From JBIKWM01 sp044356305 (GTDB taxonomy: Bacteria; Bacteroidota; Bacteroidia; UBA10329): a stretch of 64,000 nucleotides of DNA. Location of the stretch: NCBI GenBank assembly GCA_044356305.1, contig JBIKWM010000001.1, forward strand, positions 248,001-312,000. The letters run 5' to 3'. Under the pieces are notes generated by a model, which saw only the letters and a program-made list of their open reading frames with translations, was not told the DNA's origin and did not search any database. Below, piece by piece: positions 16,603 to 25,303 of this stretch. The number at the start of each line of letters is the position of its first letter. Positions within the stretch are counted from its first letter, which is position 1. A program made the position numbers and the translations under genes.

Positions 16603-17030
16603 TGCAGAATAAGGCAGTCCATCATCACAACGCTCCCAAAGAGGTCGTCAACCCCTGTGCAGCGACACTTTAGGCGGGCAGAGGCTCCGACCGGGGCCTT
16701 GGCTGCATCCTGCCCTGCCTTGAGGCTGGCCTGCACGCCACCGCCCATGCTGCCCTCGGCTGCAAGTATGACCATGGTGGTGGTGTCGCTCGTTGCTTCT
16801 GCCGATTCGACCATGCCGCGCACCTCAAGCACCTTGCCCAGGTACTCACGGTTGGCTTTGGCCGTGTCCGTGCTAAAAACGGTGTACACCTCGTCAGAGG
16901 TCACCGTGGCCGTGGCCTCCAGTTCAGCTATATCGACATTGGTGCGGTTGTACTCGTTATAGGCGTAATACCCGCCACCGACCCCGGCAATGACCAGGAC
17001 CACGAGCATGGCGATCAGTTTGTTACTCAA
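16599..17030 (-). CDS. OB-fold (tRNA_anti-like) membrane-anchored protein
   Basis: The 143-residue protein has one N-terminal membrane helix (residues 4-24) followed by a tRNA_anti-like OB-fold domain. This is seen as DEVYTVFSTDTAKANREYLGKVLEVRGMV, a TTTMVILAA strand and the cysteine-containing end RLKCRCTGVDDLFGSVVMMDC. Such domains occur in Bacteroidetes beside YceI and cytochrome lipoproteins and are not tRNA enzymes. Their ligand is unknown. It is the first gene of a coupled minus-strand operon, preceded by a TACATTTG -7 box at 17060-17067. Confidence 0.75.
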   Translation of the reverse strand: MSNKLIAMLVVLVIAGVGGGYYAYNEYNRTNVDIAELEATATVTSDEVYTVFSTDTAKANREYLGKVLEVRGMVESAEATSDTTTMVILAAEGSMGGGVQASLKAGQDAAKAPVGASARLKCRCTGVDDLFGSVVMMDCLILQ

Positions 17031-17059
17031 AATGATGGATGGTTAGGCATTAATGGGCC

Positions 17060-17067
17060 CAAATGTA
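17060..17067 (-). promoter_or_regulatory. -7 box (TACATTTG) for the OB-fold/cytochrome/YceI operon
   Basis: On the minus strand TACATTTG matches TAnnTTTG exactly, about 30 bp before the OB-fold gene start. It immediately follows the hairpin at 17069-17096, so termination and initiation signals are almost fused. I found no clear -33 element, as the hairpin occupies that space. Confidence 0.45.
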
Positions 17068-17068
17068 A

Positions 17069-17096
17069 ACGGGCACCGACTTTAACCGGTGCCCGT
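17069..17096 (-). terminator. Hairpin terminator after the DUF2795 gene
   Basis: A perfect 10-bp stem (ACGGGCACCG at 17069-17078 and CGGTGCCCGT at 17087-17096) with an 8-nt loop lies 34 bp beyond the DUF2795 stop. On the minus strand it is followed by TTTAC rather than a long U-run. It directly abuts the next promoter. Confidence 0.6.
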
Positions 17097-17130
17097 CACT
17101 AAATCGTGCTATTCTATCCAAAAATTTCGG

Positions 17131-17352
17131 TCAATACTCATCTTCATTGAAGAAGAAATCCTCTTTGGAAGGATAATCAGGCCAGATGTCTTCAATGGTC
17201 TCATACACTTCGCCCTCGTCCTCTATCTCTTGCAGGTTCTCAATCACCTCCATGGGTGCACCGGAGCGCATGGCAAAATCAATCAGCTCGTCCTTGGTAG
17301 CGGGCCATGGGGCATCTTCGAGGTGCTTGGCGAGTTCGAGGGTCCAATACAT
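17131..17352 (-). CDS. DUF2795 domain-containing protein
   Basis: This 73-residue acidic protein begins MYWTLELAKHLEDAPWPATKDEL and contains FAMRSGAPMEVIENLQEI, the core of the DUF2795 helical domain. It then has an acidic tail (IWPDYPSKEDFFFNEDEY). The function is unknown, and the domain is predicted to be a small DNA- or protein-binding helix bundle. It is monocistronic, flanked by a hairpin on the downstream side. Upstream, TTACTTTCG near 17423-17431 resembles a -7 box. Confidence 0.88.
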   Translation of the reverse strand: MYWTLELAKHLEDAPWPATKDELIDFAMRSGAPMEVIENLQEIEDEGEVYETIEDIWPDYPSKEDFFFNEDEY

Positions 17353-17488
17353 GGTTCGTGCCTTTTATCTGTTTGTTCAAAGAGAGAAGTCTAACTGAGC
17401 CCTCTGCGTTTCGATGCGCGAAAGTAAAATTTTGGGCACAACATGCACCTTTTGCCAAAAATATCTTGAAATCAAAGTAATGGGACCC

Positions 17489-18037
17489 TTAACCTCTTGG
17501 TCGCCAAGCTGTTTCAGCTATTCCGTTTCGGTGTCCTACATATCGGGCCAATACGAACAGATGGTCAGACAGGCGGTTGAGGTAATGAATCACCTCCTGT
17601 GGGACGGGTTCGATCGAGTGCAGATGAACGGCCAACCGCTCGGCCCTTCGGCACACACATCGGGCCATGTGTATGAACGCCACAGTATCATCGCCACCCG
17701 GAAGTATGAAGTTGCGCAGTTCGGGCAGGCTCTCGTTCATCCGGTCTATTTCAGCCTCCAACAGTTGCGTATCGGTGGGCAGCAGGTCAGGTGTCTTCAC
17801 GTTGTCCTTGCCCGGTTGGGTGGCCAGGAGGGCCCCAACGGTGAAGAGTCGGTCCTGTACCTCCGCAAGTGTCTGCTGCGCTTTGGTTCCAATATCCCTG
17901 AATCGCACCAGCCCGACAATCGCATTCAGCTCATCGACTGTTCCATATGCCTCGATGCGCACGTGATGCTTCGGCACACGCGCACCGCCCAGCAGGGCCG
18001 TGGTGCCATCGTCTCCGGTGCGGGTATAAATCTTCAT
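17489..18037 (-). CDS. Cob(I)yrinic acid a,c-diamide adenosyltransferase, PduO type
   Basis: This 182-residue cytoplasmic enzyme transfers the adenosyl group of ATP to cobalamin. Family motifs are complete: MKIYTRTGDDGTTALLGG (ATP-binding), a GTVDELNAIVG helix, FILPGGDD, and the RCVCRRAER and LNRLSDHLFVLAR arginine/aspartate sites. The presence of this enzyme implies use of adenosylcobalamin, for example by methylmalonyl-CoA mutase, not seen in this window. Its start overlaps the ABC transporter gene by 4 bp, though a functional tie between the two is not evident. Confidence 0.95.
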   Translation of the reverse strand: MKIYTRTGDDGTTALLGGARVPKHHVRIEAYGTVDELNAIVGLVRFRDIGTKAQQTLAEVQDRLFTVGALLATQPGKDNVKTPDLLPTDTQLLEAEIDRMNESLPELRNFILPGGDDTVAFIHMARCVCRRAERLAVHLHSIEPVPQEVIHYLNRLSDHLFVLARYVGHRNGIAETAWRPRG

Positions 18038-18753
18038 TGGGCCAGTGCCTGAGCGTAGGTGCGCACGTTGGGGTTGGGGCTGTCGCTCTCTATCAGACCA
18101 TCGCGCAGGCGGATGATCCTGTGTGCGTGCTGTGCTATGTCCTCCTCGTGAGTCACAAGGATCACCGAGTTTCCGTTGCGGTGAATCTCCTCAAACAGCC
18201 CCATGATCTCGATGCTGGTCTTGGTGTCGAGGTTTCCGGTAGGTTCATCGGCCAAGATGATGGACGGATGGTTTACCAATGCGCGGGCCACAGCCACGCG
18301 CTGGCGCTGACCGCCCGAAAGTTCGTTGGGGCGGTGCATCATGCGGTCGGCCAGGCCAACTTGCCCCAATACCTCTTTGCCTCGCTTTTCGCGGTCGGCC
18401 TTGCTCAGGCCTGCGTAGATCAACGGCAGGCATACATTGTCCAGAGCGGTGTAGCGCGGCAGCAGGTTGAAGGTCTGGAACACGAACCCTATCTCCTTGT
18501 TGCGCACCTCAGCCAGCTCGTTGTCGGTCATCCGGCTCACATCCTTGCTGTTAAGCACATAGGTGCCTGTGGTGGGCGAATCGAGGCAACCGATGATGTT
18601 CATCAGGGTGGACTTACCCGAACCTGAAGGCCCCATAAGCGCCACATACTCGTTGCGGCCTATGTTCATGGTAATGTCTCGTAGGGCATGTACCGTCTCG
18701 CTTCCCATCTGGTAAACCTTCGATAGGTGTTCGGTGCTGATAACGGGATGCAT
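18034..18753 (-). CDS. ABC transporter ATP-binding protein (LolD/MacB type)
   Basis: This is a 239-residue ATPase with Walker A GPSGSGKST, Q-loop FVFQTFNLLPR, signature LSGGQRQRVAVARAL and Walker B IILADEPTGNLD followed by the H-loop VTHEEDIA. The FNLLPRYTALDNV and T..YVLNSKDVS patterns are those of the LolD/MacB/FtsE-like group, which drive lipoprotein release or mechanotransmission rather than import. No permease gene is adjacent, so it may serve a partner elsewhere. It lies 4 bp overlapping upstream of the cobalamin adenosyltransferase gene. Confidence 0.92.
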   Translation of the reverse strand: MHPVISTEHLSKVYQMGSETVHALRDITMNIGRNEYVALMGPSGSGKSTLMNIIGCLDSPTTGTYVLNSKDVSRMTDNELAEVRNKEIGFVFQTFNLLPRYTALDNVCLPLIYAGLSKADREKRGKEVLGQVGLADRMMHRPNELSGGQRQRVAVARALVNHPSIILADEPTGNLDTKTSIEIMGLFEEIHRNGNSVILVTHEEDIAQHAHRIIRLRDGLIESDSPNPNVRTYAQALAQ

Positions 18754-18770
18754 GGCCGCAATTTAGGGGT

Positions 18771-19559
18771 TCAGTACCTGACAGTGAAGTGTTCCTTTGC
18801 CTGCCCGGAGCGGAATGAAACAATGCCGATCTGAAAAAGATCGATGGTCACGCTCACTTTCGGATGCGCCTTGATGTTCTCCCATGCCTGTGTCATGTCG
18901 GGAGTCCAATAGATGTCGTCAAACACAAGGATGGTACCGGGGTGGGCGTGCTCCAGAAACCATTCAAAGTAGCGAAGGGTGGGCTCCGAGCGGTGATTGC
19001 CATCAACAAAGGCCCAATCTAAACGACCGATCGCGCTGAGGATATCCGGAAGCACATCATCGAACGGACCGGTGTGCTGAATGATGTTTCCGGTGCCGGC
19101 ATTTTGCAGATACTCTGCGGCTTTTGCGGCAGTATTGGGGCACCCTTCTATGGTGATCAATCTTCCGTTCTCATTTCCTGTGGCCTGATATAGTGCGCTA
19201 ACTCCCAATGAGGTGCCCAGTTCAACCATGTTAGCAGGTCTGAAATGTGCCACAAGCCTATGCAACAACTCACCATACCGAGGCTGTTTGGCGCTGCCAC
19301 GGGCCAATTGGGCTACGGTGCGGCTCTTGTGCGGGTCAATGAGCGAACCGGCACCGAGGTCGGTTATCTGCACAAGACTGGTGTCTTTTTCCAATTCGGA
19401 CCTGTATGCCTTCACCCGCGCATAGGCCGGACGGTCGATCCGGTCATAGATCACCTTATCAATCAGCTCATAGACAAATGGCGAGTGCACCCCGTGCCTC
19501 GTCTTGGCCCGCCACATGTACCGCGCAAACTGCTGTGCTCTATATAGTGCCGGGTGCAT
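18771..19559 (-). CDS. Class I SAM-dependent methyltransferase (O-methyltransferase-like)
   Basis: The 262-residue cytoplasmic protein has the SAM motif NMVELGTSLGVSALYQA, the acidic strand LITIEGCPNTA, and the metal/SAM-associated DWAFVDGNHRSEPTLRYF, followed by TILVFDDIYW. These are features of catechol-OMT-like enzymes of the methyltransferase_24 type. The N-terminal RHGVHSPFVYELIDKVIY is typical of its Bacteroidetes homologues. I chose the start at 19559, which places the ATG 6-9 bp after a TACTTTTG box; an ORF opening at 19610 would read through the hairpin. The acceptor substrate is unknown. Confidence 0.85.
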   Translation of the reverse strand: MHPALYRAQQFARYMWRAKTRHGVHSPFVYELIDKVIYDRIDRPAYARVKAYRSELEKDTSLVQITDLGAGSLIDPHKSRTVAQLARGSAKQPRYGELLHRLVAHFRPANMVELGTSLGVSALYQATGNENGRLITIEGCPNTAAKAAEYLQNAGTGNIIQHTGPFDDVLPDILSAIGRLDWAFVDGNHRSEPTLRYFEWFLEHAHPGTILVFDDIYWTPDMTQAWENIKAHPKVSVTIDLFQIGIVSFRSGQAKEHFTVRY

Positions 19560-19573
19560 GGCGGGCAAAAGTA

Positions 19574-19601
19574 GGCCCGGCCACCGCGAGGCGACCGGGC
19601 C
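19574..19601 (-). terminator. Strong GC hairpin between the T9SS gene and methyltransferase
   Basis: GGCCCGG at 19574-19580 pairs with CCGGGCC at 19595-19601, and an inner CGCC/GGTG pairing extends the stem. On the minus strand it lies 30 bp after the T9SS protein stop and is followed by TACTTTTG, which also fits a -7 box for the methyltransferase. It therefore probably ends one unit just where the next begins. Confidence 0.5.
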
Positions 19602-19631
19602 TTGAAGCAAAGCTATTCAGATAGTGACCGG

Positions 19632-20750
19632 TCAGTTCCGGATCAGGTGACCGTTGGCGGCAGGTGTGCCATCGGCCTTTGCAAGGCGGTAGATGTAGGT
19701 GCCTGCGCGCAGGTCGCTGATGTCGATGCGTTCGCCATCAACGTTGACAGCCGTGGTAAGCACGGTACGACCGCTCAGGTCAGAAACGGTGAGCATCAGT
19801 TGGTCGCCACCGGTGCGTACACTGATGAATTCGGTGGCAGGGTTCGGGTACACCAGCACATTTCCGCTATTGATCAGCTCTTCTACGCCTGTGCAGCACT
19901 CCGATGGATCGCTCAGAAACAGGGCACTGATGGGGGCATTGGTCACCTGATCAACCTCTATCTCGGTAACGATGTAGCCCATGCTCTTGCTAAGGAAGCG
20001 CATCAGGCGCTTATCGCTCACGTTCGGGTTGGCTATCACACCTGGAATGTTGGGAACAATGGTCCAAGTACCGTTAACGAGTCCCCAAGCGGTATCGATG
20101 CTCACCTCGTGGGTGTTCATGCGCAGAACCTGATGGGAATTTCCCAACACATCGGTAAGTGTGCCGAACGCATCGATGGTGGCTGTGCTGGTGATGTTGC
20201 GCTTGAAACGGATGCTGTCCGGATTGAAGATCAGGTTGTAGGGAGAAGGAACCAGACCTACAGAGTAGATGGCAGTGTCGAACATGGCCACATCGCTGAA
20301 GCTGGTGTTGTACGTGGCCGGGAACTGGAAGATCTTCCAGGGGTCATCGGCCGTTACACCCATGCTCAGGGGAATCGGGCCCGACCCACCCCCAAAATCC
20401 ACACTGATGCCGATGATGGTCACATCGCCACCGGCCAGATCAGCGAAAGCGTATCCGCCACCCTGATTAAAGGCTATATCGGAGGTAGGGAACAGCGCAC
20501 CGAACGGAACCACGCTGCCAGGAGTCGTGAAACTGAGGCTGTAAAGCGTGTCGGTCTCCAGGTTTGAGAAGTCCCAGGTCTGGGCGGTGGCACTGGCGGT
20601 GCCTACGTTGGTTCCCACGGGCACTTCGGCATCGCTGCCCATGAAGAATGACTCGCCCGCTACAGGGAAATCGGCCTGGTCAATTATTACTTGGGCATTG
20701 AGGCCAAGTGTGGCAAGCACAGATGCGACAAGGGTAAAGGTCTTTTTCAT
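19632..20750 (-). CDS. T9SS type A sorting domain-containing secreted protein
   Basis: The 372-residue protein has a Sec signal (MKKTFTLVASVLATLGLNAQ) and a beta-rich central part without a recognisable catalytic motif. The C-terminal type A sorting domain starts near residue 295 (VLVYPNPATEFISV) and ends LRAGTYIYRL and GHLIRN. The body contains repeated G/S/T-rich strands (GSVVPFGALFPTS) and a CC pair before the linker. It would be exported by the type IX system and fixed to the cell surface or released. The function of the N-terminal part is unknown. A TAGATTTG -7 box is at 20778-20785. Confidence 0.88.
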   Translation of the reverse strand: MKKTFTLVASVLATLGLNAQVIIDQADFPVAGESFFMGSDAEVPVGTNVGTASATAQTWDFSNLETDTLYSLSFTTPGSVVPFGALFPTSDIAFNQGGGYAFADLAGGDVTIIGISVDFGGGSGPIPLSMGVTADDPWKIFQFPATYNTSFSDVAMFDTAIYSVGLVPSPYNLIFNPDSIRFKRNITSTATIDAFGTLTDVLGNSHQVLRMNTHEVSIDTAWGLVNGTWTIVPNIPGVIANPNVSDKRLMRFLSKSMGYIVTEIEVDQVTNAPISALFLSDPSECCTGVEELINSGNVLVYPNPATEFISVRTGGDQLMLTVSDLSGRTVLTTAVNVDGERIDISDLRAGTYIYRLAKADGTPAANGHLIRN

Positions 20751-20777
20751 TGAATGTCAGGGGTGTGGTTAATGGTG

Positions 20778-20785
20778 CAAATCTA
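20778..20785 (-). promoter_or_regulatory. -7 box (TAGATTTG) upstream of the T9SS protein gene
   Basis: On the minus strand TAGATTTG matches TAnnTTTG, 27 bp before the ATG. No -33 TTG at 19-21 bp was identified, so confidence is moderate. Confidence 0.4.
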
Positions 20786-20807
20786 CTAAGTCTTGATCAG
20801 GAAATTA

Positions 20808-21857
20808 TCAGAGCCTCACTTTCAGCACAACAGGCTGGTGGTCGCTGAATGCGAATCCCAAATCGATGGTGTTCAGCTCCAGCAGTTCCACACTTGGAGA
20901 GAGAAGGAACAGGTCGATCAGGAAGGTGGGGGTGTCTCCCGCCCTGTAAGGCGCCTTGAGGCTGCGGTTGGTGGGGTGTATGGTGCCATAGGCCCAGTGC
21001 CAGCCGGGCAGCAGCGATTCGGGCAGGTTGGTATTGGGCCCGGGCTGGCCCTTCCCCCCATTGAAAAGATCCGGATGGATGCCGGGAGGGGTCTGGTTCC
21101 AGTCTCCGCCCACAATCACGGCATTGCCGGCCTTCTCCTCGGCCGACAGCAGGCCGCGCAGGTGGTCCAGTTCCGCCTTCTTCAGTTCGCCCGTGTCGTC
21201 ATAGGCCGAGTTATGGGTATTTATCACCACCAACTGCCTCCCATCTGCCATGGGTATCCGCTGCAACAGGGCACATCTGTCTAAAAAGTAGATGCTCGTG
21301 GGCCACGAGAAACTGCTTGGATACTGGTGGCGCACCGCCTCACTCGACCTGAACCTCGACAGGCTGACCAGCCCGGCCGTCACATCGCGCATGGGCTCGG
21401 TGTATGGCACGGGCACAAAGCCGACCTTATAATTGGTTGCGAATGTGGCCGAATGGGTGCCCTTGAGCGCCTCGCGGATCTCCGCAAGTTCATTGAAATG
21501 ATACGAACGGTGGGCTTGGGTGTCCACCTCCTGCAGCAGAATCAGGTCTATGCTGTCATTGGCCTGAAGAAAGCTGATGATGCCGTCAAGGTTCTTGCGC
21601 GTATTGGCCTCTGTCGTGCGCATGGATGTGCCGCCATCGTAAAAGAAATCGCTCTCCTGCCCCAGGCCCGCGTAGCCTATGTTCCAGATCATTACGGTCA
21701 CGATACTGTCGGGCAAGGCCTGCTGTGCGTTGGTCTCCACAGCCACTTCGGTGGCGGCAGGGGTGTAGTCGGTAAGGGTGCCATAGAGCAGGTTGCCCCC
21801 TATCCAAAGGGCTGGAAGTGCAATGATTGCAGCAAGCGGGTAGAATACTTTTTTCAT
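20808..21857 (-). CDS. Endonuclease/exonuclease/phosphatase (EEP) family protein
   Basis: This 349-residue protein is membrane-anchored through an N-terminal helix (residues 4-26) and has the EEP metallohydrolase fold. Motifs seen are VTVMIWNIGYAG (metal-binding Asn region), DLILLQEVDT (catalytic Glu), VVINTHNSAY (His), VIVGGDWNQTP (Asp/Asn) and the final FSDHQPVVLKV (Asp-His). Substrates in this superfamily range from DNA to phosphoinositides and sphingolipids. The extracytoplasmic location argues against DNA repair. I chose the start at 21857, just before the hydrophobic helix. It is divergent from the CotH gene. Confidence 0.88.
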   Translation of the reverse strand: MKKVFYPLAAIIALPALWIGGNLLYGTLTDYTPAATEVAVETNAQQALPDSIVTVMIWNIGYAGLGQESDFFYDGGTSMRTTEANTRKNLDGIISFLQANDSIDLILLQEVDTQAHRSYHFNELAEIREALKGTHSATFATNYKVGFVPVPYTEPMRDVTAGLVSLSRFRSSEAVRHQYPSSFSWPTSIYFLDRCALLQRIPMADGRQLVVINTHNSAYDDTGELKKAELDHLRGLLSAEEKAGNAVIVGGDWNQTPPGIHPDLFNGGKGQPGPNTNLPESLLPGWHWAYGTIHPTNRSLKAPYRAGDTPTFLIDLFLLSPSVELLELNTIDLGFAFSDHQPVVLKVRL

Positions 21858-21967
21858 GGGTCGATGATGGCAGTTCGCCCTGCGAAGATGACCCATCTGC
21901 ACCGTCTTTTTATTTTATGACCTCGGTAACGGAAAATTCCGTCTATTCGCATCACAATTCCTTAACA

Positions 21968-24505
21968 ATGAAGAAGCTCTACGCATTCCTTTTCGTCTTG
22001 GTCCCCACTGCCTCCATGGCTCAGGTGGTGGTCAACGAATTCTCAGCCTCCAACCTTTCGCAGTTCACCGACAACTACAGCAAGCACGAGGACTGGATTG
22101 AGCTGTACAACACCAGTGGTGCCACTGTGAGCCTGGCCGGGTGGTACATGAGCGACACAGAGAACAATCCAACCAAGTGGCCCTTTCCGGCCAATGCCAG
22201 CATACCGGCCAACGGCTACCTGCGCGTGTGGTGCGATGGCCGCGATGAGTTCTCGGGCGGCATGTTCCACACCAGCTTCAAGCTCAATCAGACCCGGGGC
22301 AACGATGAGATAGTGCTCACCGACCCCACTGCCACCATAGTGGAGAACATCGTGATGGGCATTACCCATGAGGGCCACTCCAAGTGCCGCAGCGTAAACG
22401 GGGCAGGAACGTGGATGGTGACCACCAACCCCACCCCCAACGCCAGCAACACGGCTGCGCCCATGTACACAGGCTATGCCCAGAAGCCTGAGGTGAACTT
22501 CACCGGTGGGTTTTATCCTGGCACCTTGGTGGTGGCCATGACCAACACGCCCGCCAACGCCACCGTGCGCTACACCACAGACGGTAACCTGCCCACTGCG
22601 GCCAGCCCGGTGTTCAACGGCACCACCATCAGTTCCACCACTGTGCTCAAGCTCAGAGCATTCAGCAGCGACCCTAATGTGCTGCCCAGCCTGGTCGAGT
22701 TCAACACCTATTTGATTAACGAGAGCATCACATTGCCGGTGTTCAGCGTGGCTGCAGATCAGCTTACCACATTGGCCAATGGCAACGGCAATATCATCCC
22801 CAAGGGGAGCATAGAGTATTTCAATGAGAACGGGGTTCGCACGGCTATCTCATATGGTGAGCTCAACCGCCACGGGCAGGACTCGTGGGTCAACTTTCAG
22901 CGCAGCTTGGATTGGATATCGCGAGATGAGATGGGCTACACCGAGAGCATACGCGACACCCTTTTCCATTATAGCGACCGCGATGAGTACCAGCGATTCA
23001 TTTTCCGAGCCAGTGGCGATGACAATTATCCGGCCAACAACGTGCCGCCAAACCCCAACAATTCGCACGATGGTGGCTGCCACATACGAGATGAGTACGT
23101 GCAGACCTTGGCCCACAATGGAGGCATGAAGCTCGACCGCAGGGCCCAGGAACGCGTGGTGGTGTTCCTCAACGGCCAGTATTGGGGCGTTTATGCCATA
23201 CGCGAGAAACCTGAGGACCACGACTACACCGATTACTACTATGATCAGGGCAAGTACGACCTGCAGTGGTTGCAGACATGGGGAGGCACCTGGGCCGAGT
23301 ACGGGGGTAATCAAGCATTCACCGACTGGGAGGTGACTCGCGATTTCGCCATGAACAGCGACATGTCGGTGCAGGCAAACTACGATGCCCTTTTAGAGGA
23401 TTACAACGCCACGAGCCTCATTGACTACATGACTATTAACCTGATGGTGGTGGCCAGCGACTGGCTCAACTACAATACAGGTTGGTGGCGCGGACTCGAT
23501 ACCACGGGCGACCACAAAAAGTGGGGCTACTCGCTCTGGGACCTCGATGCCACTTTCGACTATTACATCAACTACAGCGGAGTGCCCAACACCGACCCCG
23601 ATGCGCTGCCCTGCGACATAGAGGACATAGCCGATTACATCGATGACTGGTTCAATGGCGATGACGTGGGCCAGCACGAGCAGATATTCCTGAAGCTGCT
23701 CAACGAGAGCCCCGATTTTCAGCAGCTATACTATAGCCGCTATGCCGACCATGTGAACACCATATTCAGCTGCGACAACATGTTGTCCACTTTCGACAGC
23801 ATGGTGGGCATCATAGCGCCAGAGATGCCGCGCCACATAACCCGCTGGGGTGGCAGCATGAACGAGTGGAACGGCAACATACAGGAGATGCGCGACTTTA
23901 TTGAGGCACGCTGCGCAGTGGCCGCGTCAAATCTGGTGGACTGTTACAGCCCGGCCGTGAGCGGCCCCTACAACCTGGTGCTGCGTTGCGAGCCTCAGGG
24001 ACTGGGCCAGATCAGGCTCAATACACTCACCCACGCCACGCTGCCATGGCAAGGGGTGTATTACGGCAGTATGGATAATCTGATAGAGGCCATACCCAAC
24101 GACCCGCTCTTTGTGTTCGACCACTGGGAGCGCAGCAGCGGGGGCGCCATCAGCCCGCATCAGGACAGCATCAATGTCAGCATTGTACTCACCGCACCCG
24201 ACACCCTCACGGCCGTGTTCACCAACACCACCGATGTGGCCCAGCATGTGGTTGACAATGTGCACCTGAGCGCTTGGCCCAACCCCGCCACCGACCGTAT
24301 TCTGATAGATGCCCTACTCCCGTACGAAGGTGCGGCCACCGTACGGCTCTTCTCGGCCCAAGGGGCGCTGGTTTACAGCCGTCAGGTTTCGGGTCCCGCT
24401 GTGCGCCTCACGCTGCCCACCGATGGCCTCGCTCCCGGTATGTACGTGCTGAGTCTTGACACCAAGGGCGGCTCGGTGCAGAGGAAGATGAGCATAGTGA
24501 GGTAA
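21968..24505 (+). CDS. CotH kinase family protein with lamin-tail domain and T9SS sorting signal
   Basis: The 845-residue multidomain secreted protein has a signal peptide (to about residue 19) and a lamin-tail domain (VVNEFSASNLSQF, EDWIELYNTSG, LAGWYMSD). A chitobiase-C-like Ig module follows (ATVRYTTDGNLPT), then a CotH kinase domain from about residue 255 to 570 with HGQDSWVNFQRS, IFRASGDDNYP, VFLNGQYWGVYAIREKPEDHD and the LWDLDATFDY metal-binding block. A T9SS type A domain closes it (AWPNPATDRILID, then GLAPGMYVLSL). CotH kinases phosphorylate proteins in spore coats, but the target here is unknown. A strong terminator follows. Confidence 0.92.
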   Translation: MKKLYAFLFVLVPTASMAQVVVNEFSASNLSQFTDNYSKHEDWIELYNTSGATVSLAGWYMSDTENNPTKWPFPANASIPANGYLRVWCDGRDEFSGGMFHTSFKLNQTRGNDEIVLTDPTATIVENIVMGITHEGHSKCRSVNGAGTWMVTTNPTPNASNTAAPMYTGYAQKPEVNFTGGFYPGTLVVAMTNTPANATVRYTTDGNLPTAASPVFNGTTISSTTVLKLRAFSSDPNVLPSLVEFNTYLINESITLPVFSVAADQLTTLANGNGNIIPKGSIEYFNENGVRTAISYGELNRHGQDSWVNFQRSLDWISRDEMGYTESIRDTLFHYSDRDEYQRFIFRASGDDNYPANNVPPNPNNSHDGGCHIRDEYVQTLAHNGGMKLDRRAQERVVVFLNGQYWGVYAIREKPEDHDYTDYYYDQGKYDLQWLQTWGGTWAEYGGNQAFTDWEVTRDFAMNSDMSVQANYDALLEDYNATSLIDYMTINLMVVASDWLNYNTGWWRGLDTTGDHKKWGYSLWDLDATFDYYINYSGVPNTDPDALPCDIEDIADYIDDWFNGDDVGQHEQIFLKLLNESPDFQQLYYSRYADHVNTIFSCDNMLSTFDSMVGIIAPEMPRHITRWGGSMNEWNGNIQEMRDFIEARCAVAASNLVDCYSPAVSGPYNLVLRCEPQGLGQIRLNTLTHATLPWQGVYYGSMDNLIEAIPNDPLFVFDHWERSSGGAISPHQDSINVSIVLTAPDTLTAVFTNTTDVAQHVVDNVHLSAWPNPATDRILIDALLPYEGAATVRLFSAQGALVYSRQVSGPAVRLTLPTDGLAPGMYVLSLDTKGGSVQRKMSIVR

Positions 24506-24557
24506 GGCACAATTCGAAATGGATTGTTGAAGTAGAAAGCCTCTATTGGGTCTTGAG

Positions 24558-24591
24558 GAACCCGGGCCGATTCGGTCCGGGTTCTTTTTTT
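24558..24591 (+). terminator. Rho-independent terminator after the CotH gene
   Basis: GAACCCGG (24558-24565) pairs with CCGGGTTC (24577-24584), an inner CCG/CGG pair extends the stem, and seven T residues follow at 24585-24591. This is a textbook intrinsic terminator, 50 bp past the CotH stop. Confidence 0.92.
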
Positions 24592-24694
24592 GGGCGAGAG
24601 TCATATGGCCCCCGGCACATCAGATCCTGCAATCGCAGATTTTGAGGTGCGGGCCTTGCCGGGTCCCTTCTTCATGGGCAGACCGACATAATAT

Positions 24695-25303
24695 TCACAG
24701 AACCGTTACCTCTTGCTTCGGCCCGGTGACAATGTATGCTGCCACCGCATCGGTGAGCCGGAGGGCACTAAGGCGGTAGGTGCGCACATGCCCCGCATGG
24801 ATCAGCTCGGCCGTAAAACCATCGGCTGCCCAGATGTCGCCCCGAACCTGTATGCCGTCTCTGAATGGAAGGCCCGCCATCACTGCGGCCTTGTACACGG
24901 CCTCTTTGGCGCACCACAGTGCCGTAGCGGCATCGAGCCCACCGTTCAGGGCCATGTGCTGTTCCTCCTCATCAAGGTAGCGGTCGAGCATGGTTAGCAG
25001 CTTGGGGCGCACGGTCTGCACGTCCACCCCGGCCACTGTGCGGCTGACCATGGCGGCCACGTGGGTCTGGGTGTGCGACAGGCTAATATGCAGCTGCGAC
25101 CCCACTATACAGGGCCTACCATCGGGGTGGGCGGCCAGCTCCACCTTGCGGCCCAGCGCGGTGGTGAGCGCCAGTCGGGCAGACATGCGTTGCAGCGCGG
25201 TGCGCGGATACACCAGCAGCGCATCGGTGGCCTCGTCACCGAACCGTGCACGGAAGGGCCCCTCGGGTTCAGGGTTCAACGGACAGATGTGTACGCGCTC
25301 CAC
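24695..25303 (-). CDS. 4'-phosphopantetheinyl transferase superfamily protein
   Basis: This 202-residue enzyme transfers 4'-phosphopantetheine from CoA to the serine of a carrier protein. The Sfp-like motifs are seen: HISLSHTQTHVAAMVS, GVDVQTVRP (metal-binding Asp) and LWCAKEAVYKA (the W-x-x-K-E-A-x-x-K block). Only the usual single 200-residue Sfp pseudo-dimer is present. No polyketide or fatty acid gene is adjacent, so the target carrier protein is not visible. A TTACTTTG sequence at about 25311-25318 may be its -7 box. Confidence 0.92.
   Translation of the reverse strand: MERVHICPLNPEPEGPFRARFGDEATDALLVYPRTALQRMSARLALTTALGRKVELAAHPDGRPCIVGSQLHISLSHTQTHVAAMVSRTVAGVDVQTVRPKLLTMLDRYLDEEEQHMALNGGLDAATALWCAKEAVYKAAVMAGLPFRDGIQVRGDIWAADGFTAELIHAGHVRTYRLSALRLTDAVAAYIVTGPKQEVTVL

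Noticed and set aside
18034..18753. ABC importer for cobalamin, based on overlap with the adenosyltransferase gene
   Set aside because: The ATPase signature is of the LolD/MacB type, not BtuD, and no permease or binding protein is adjacent.
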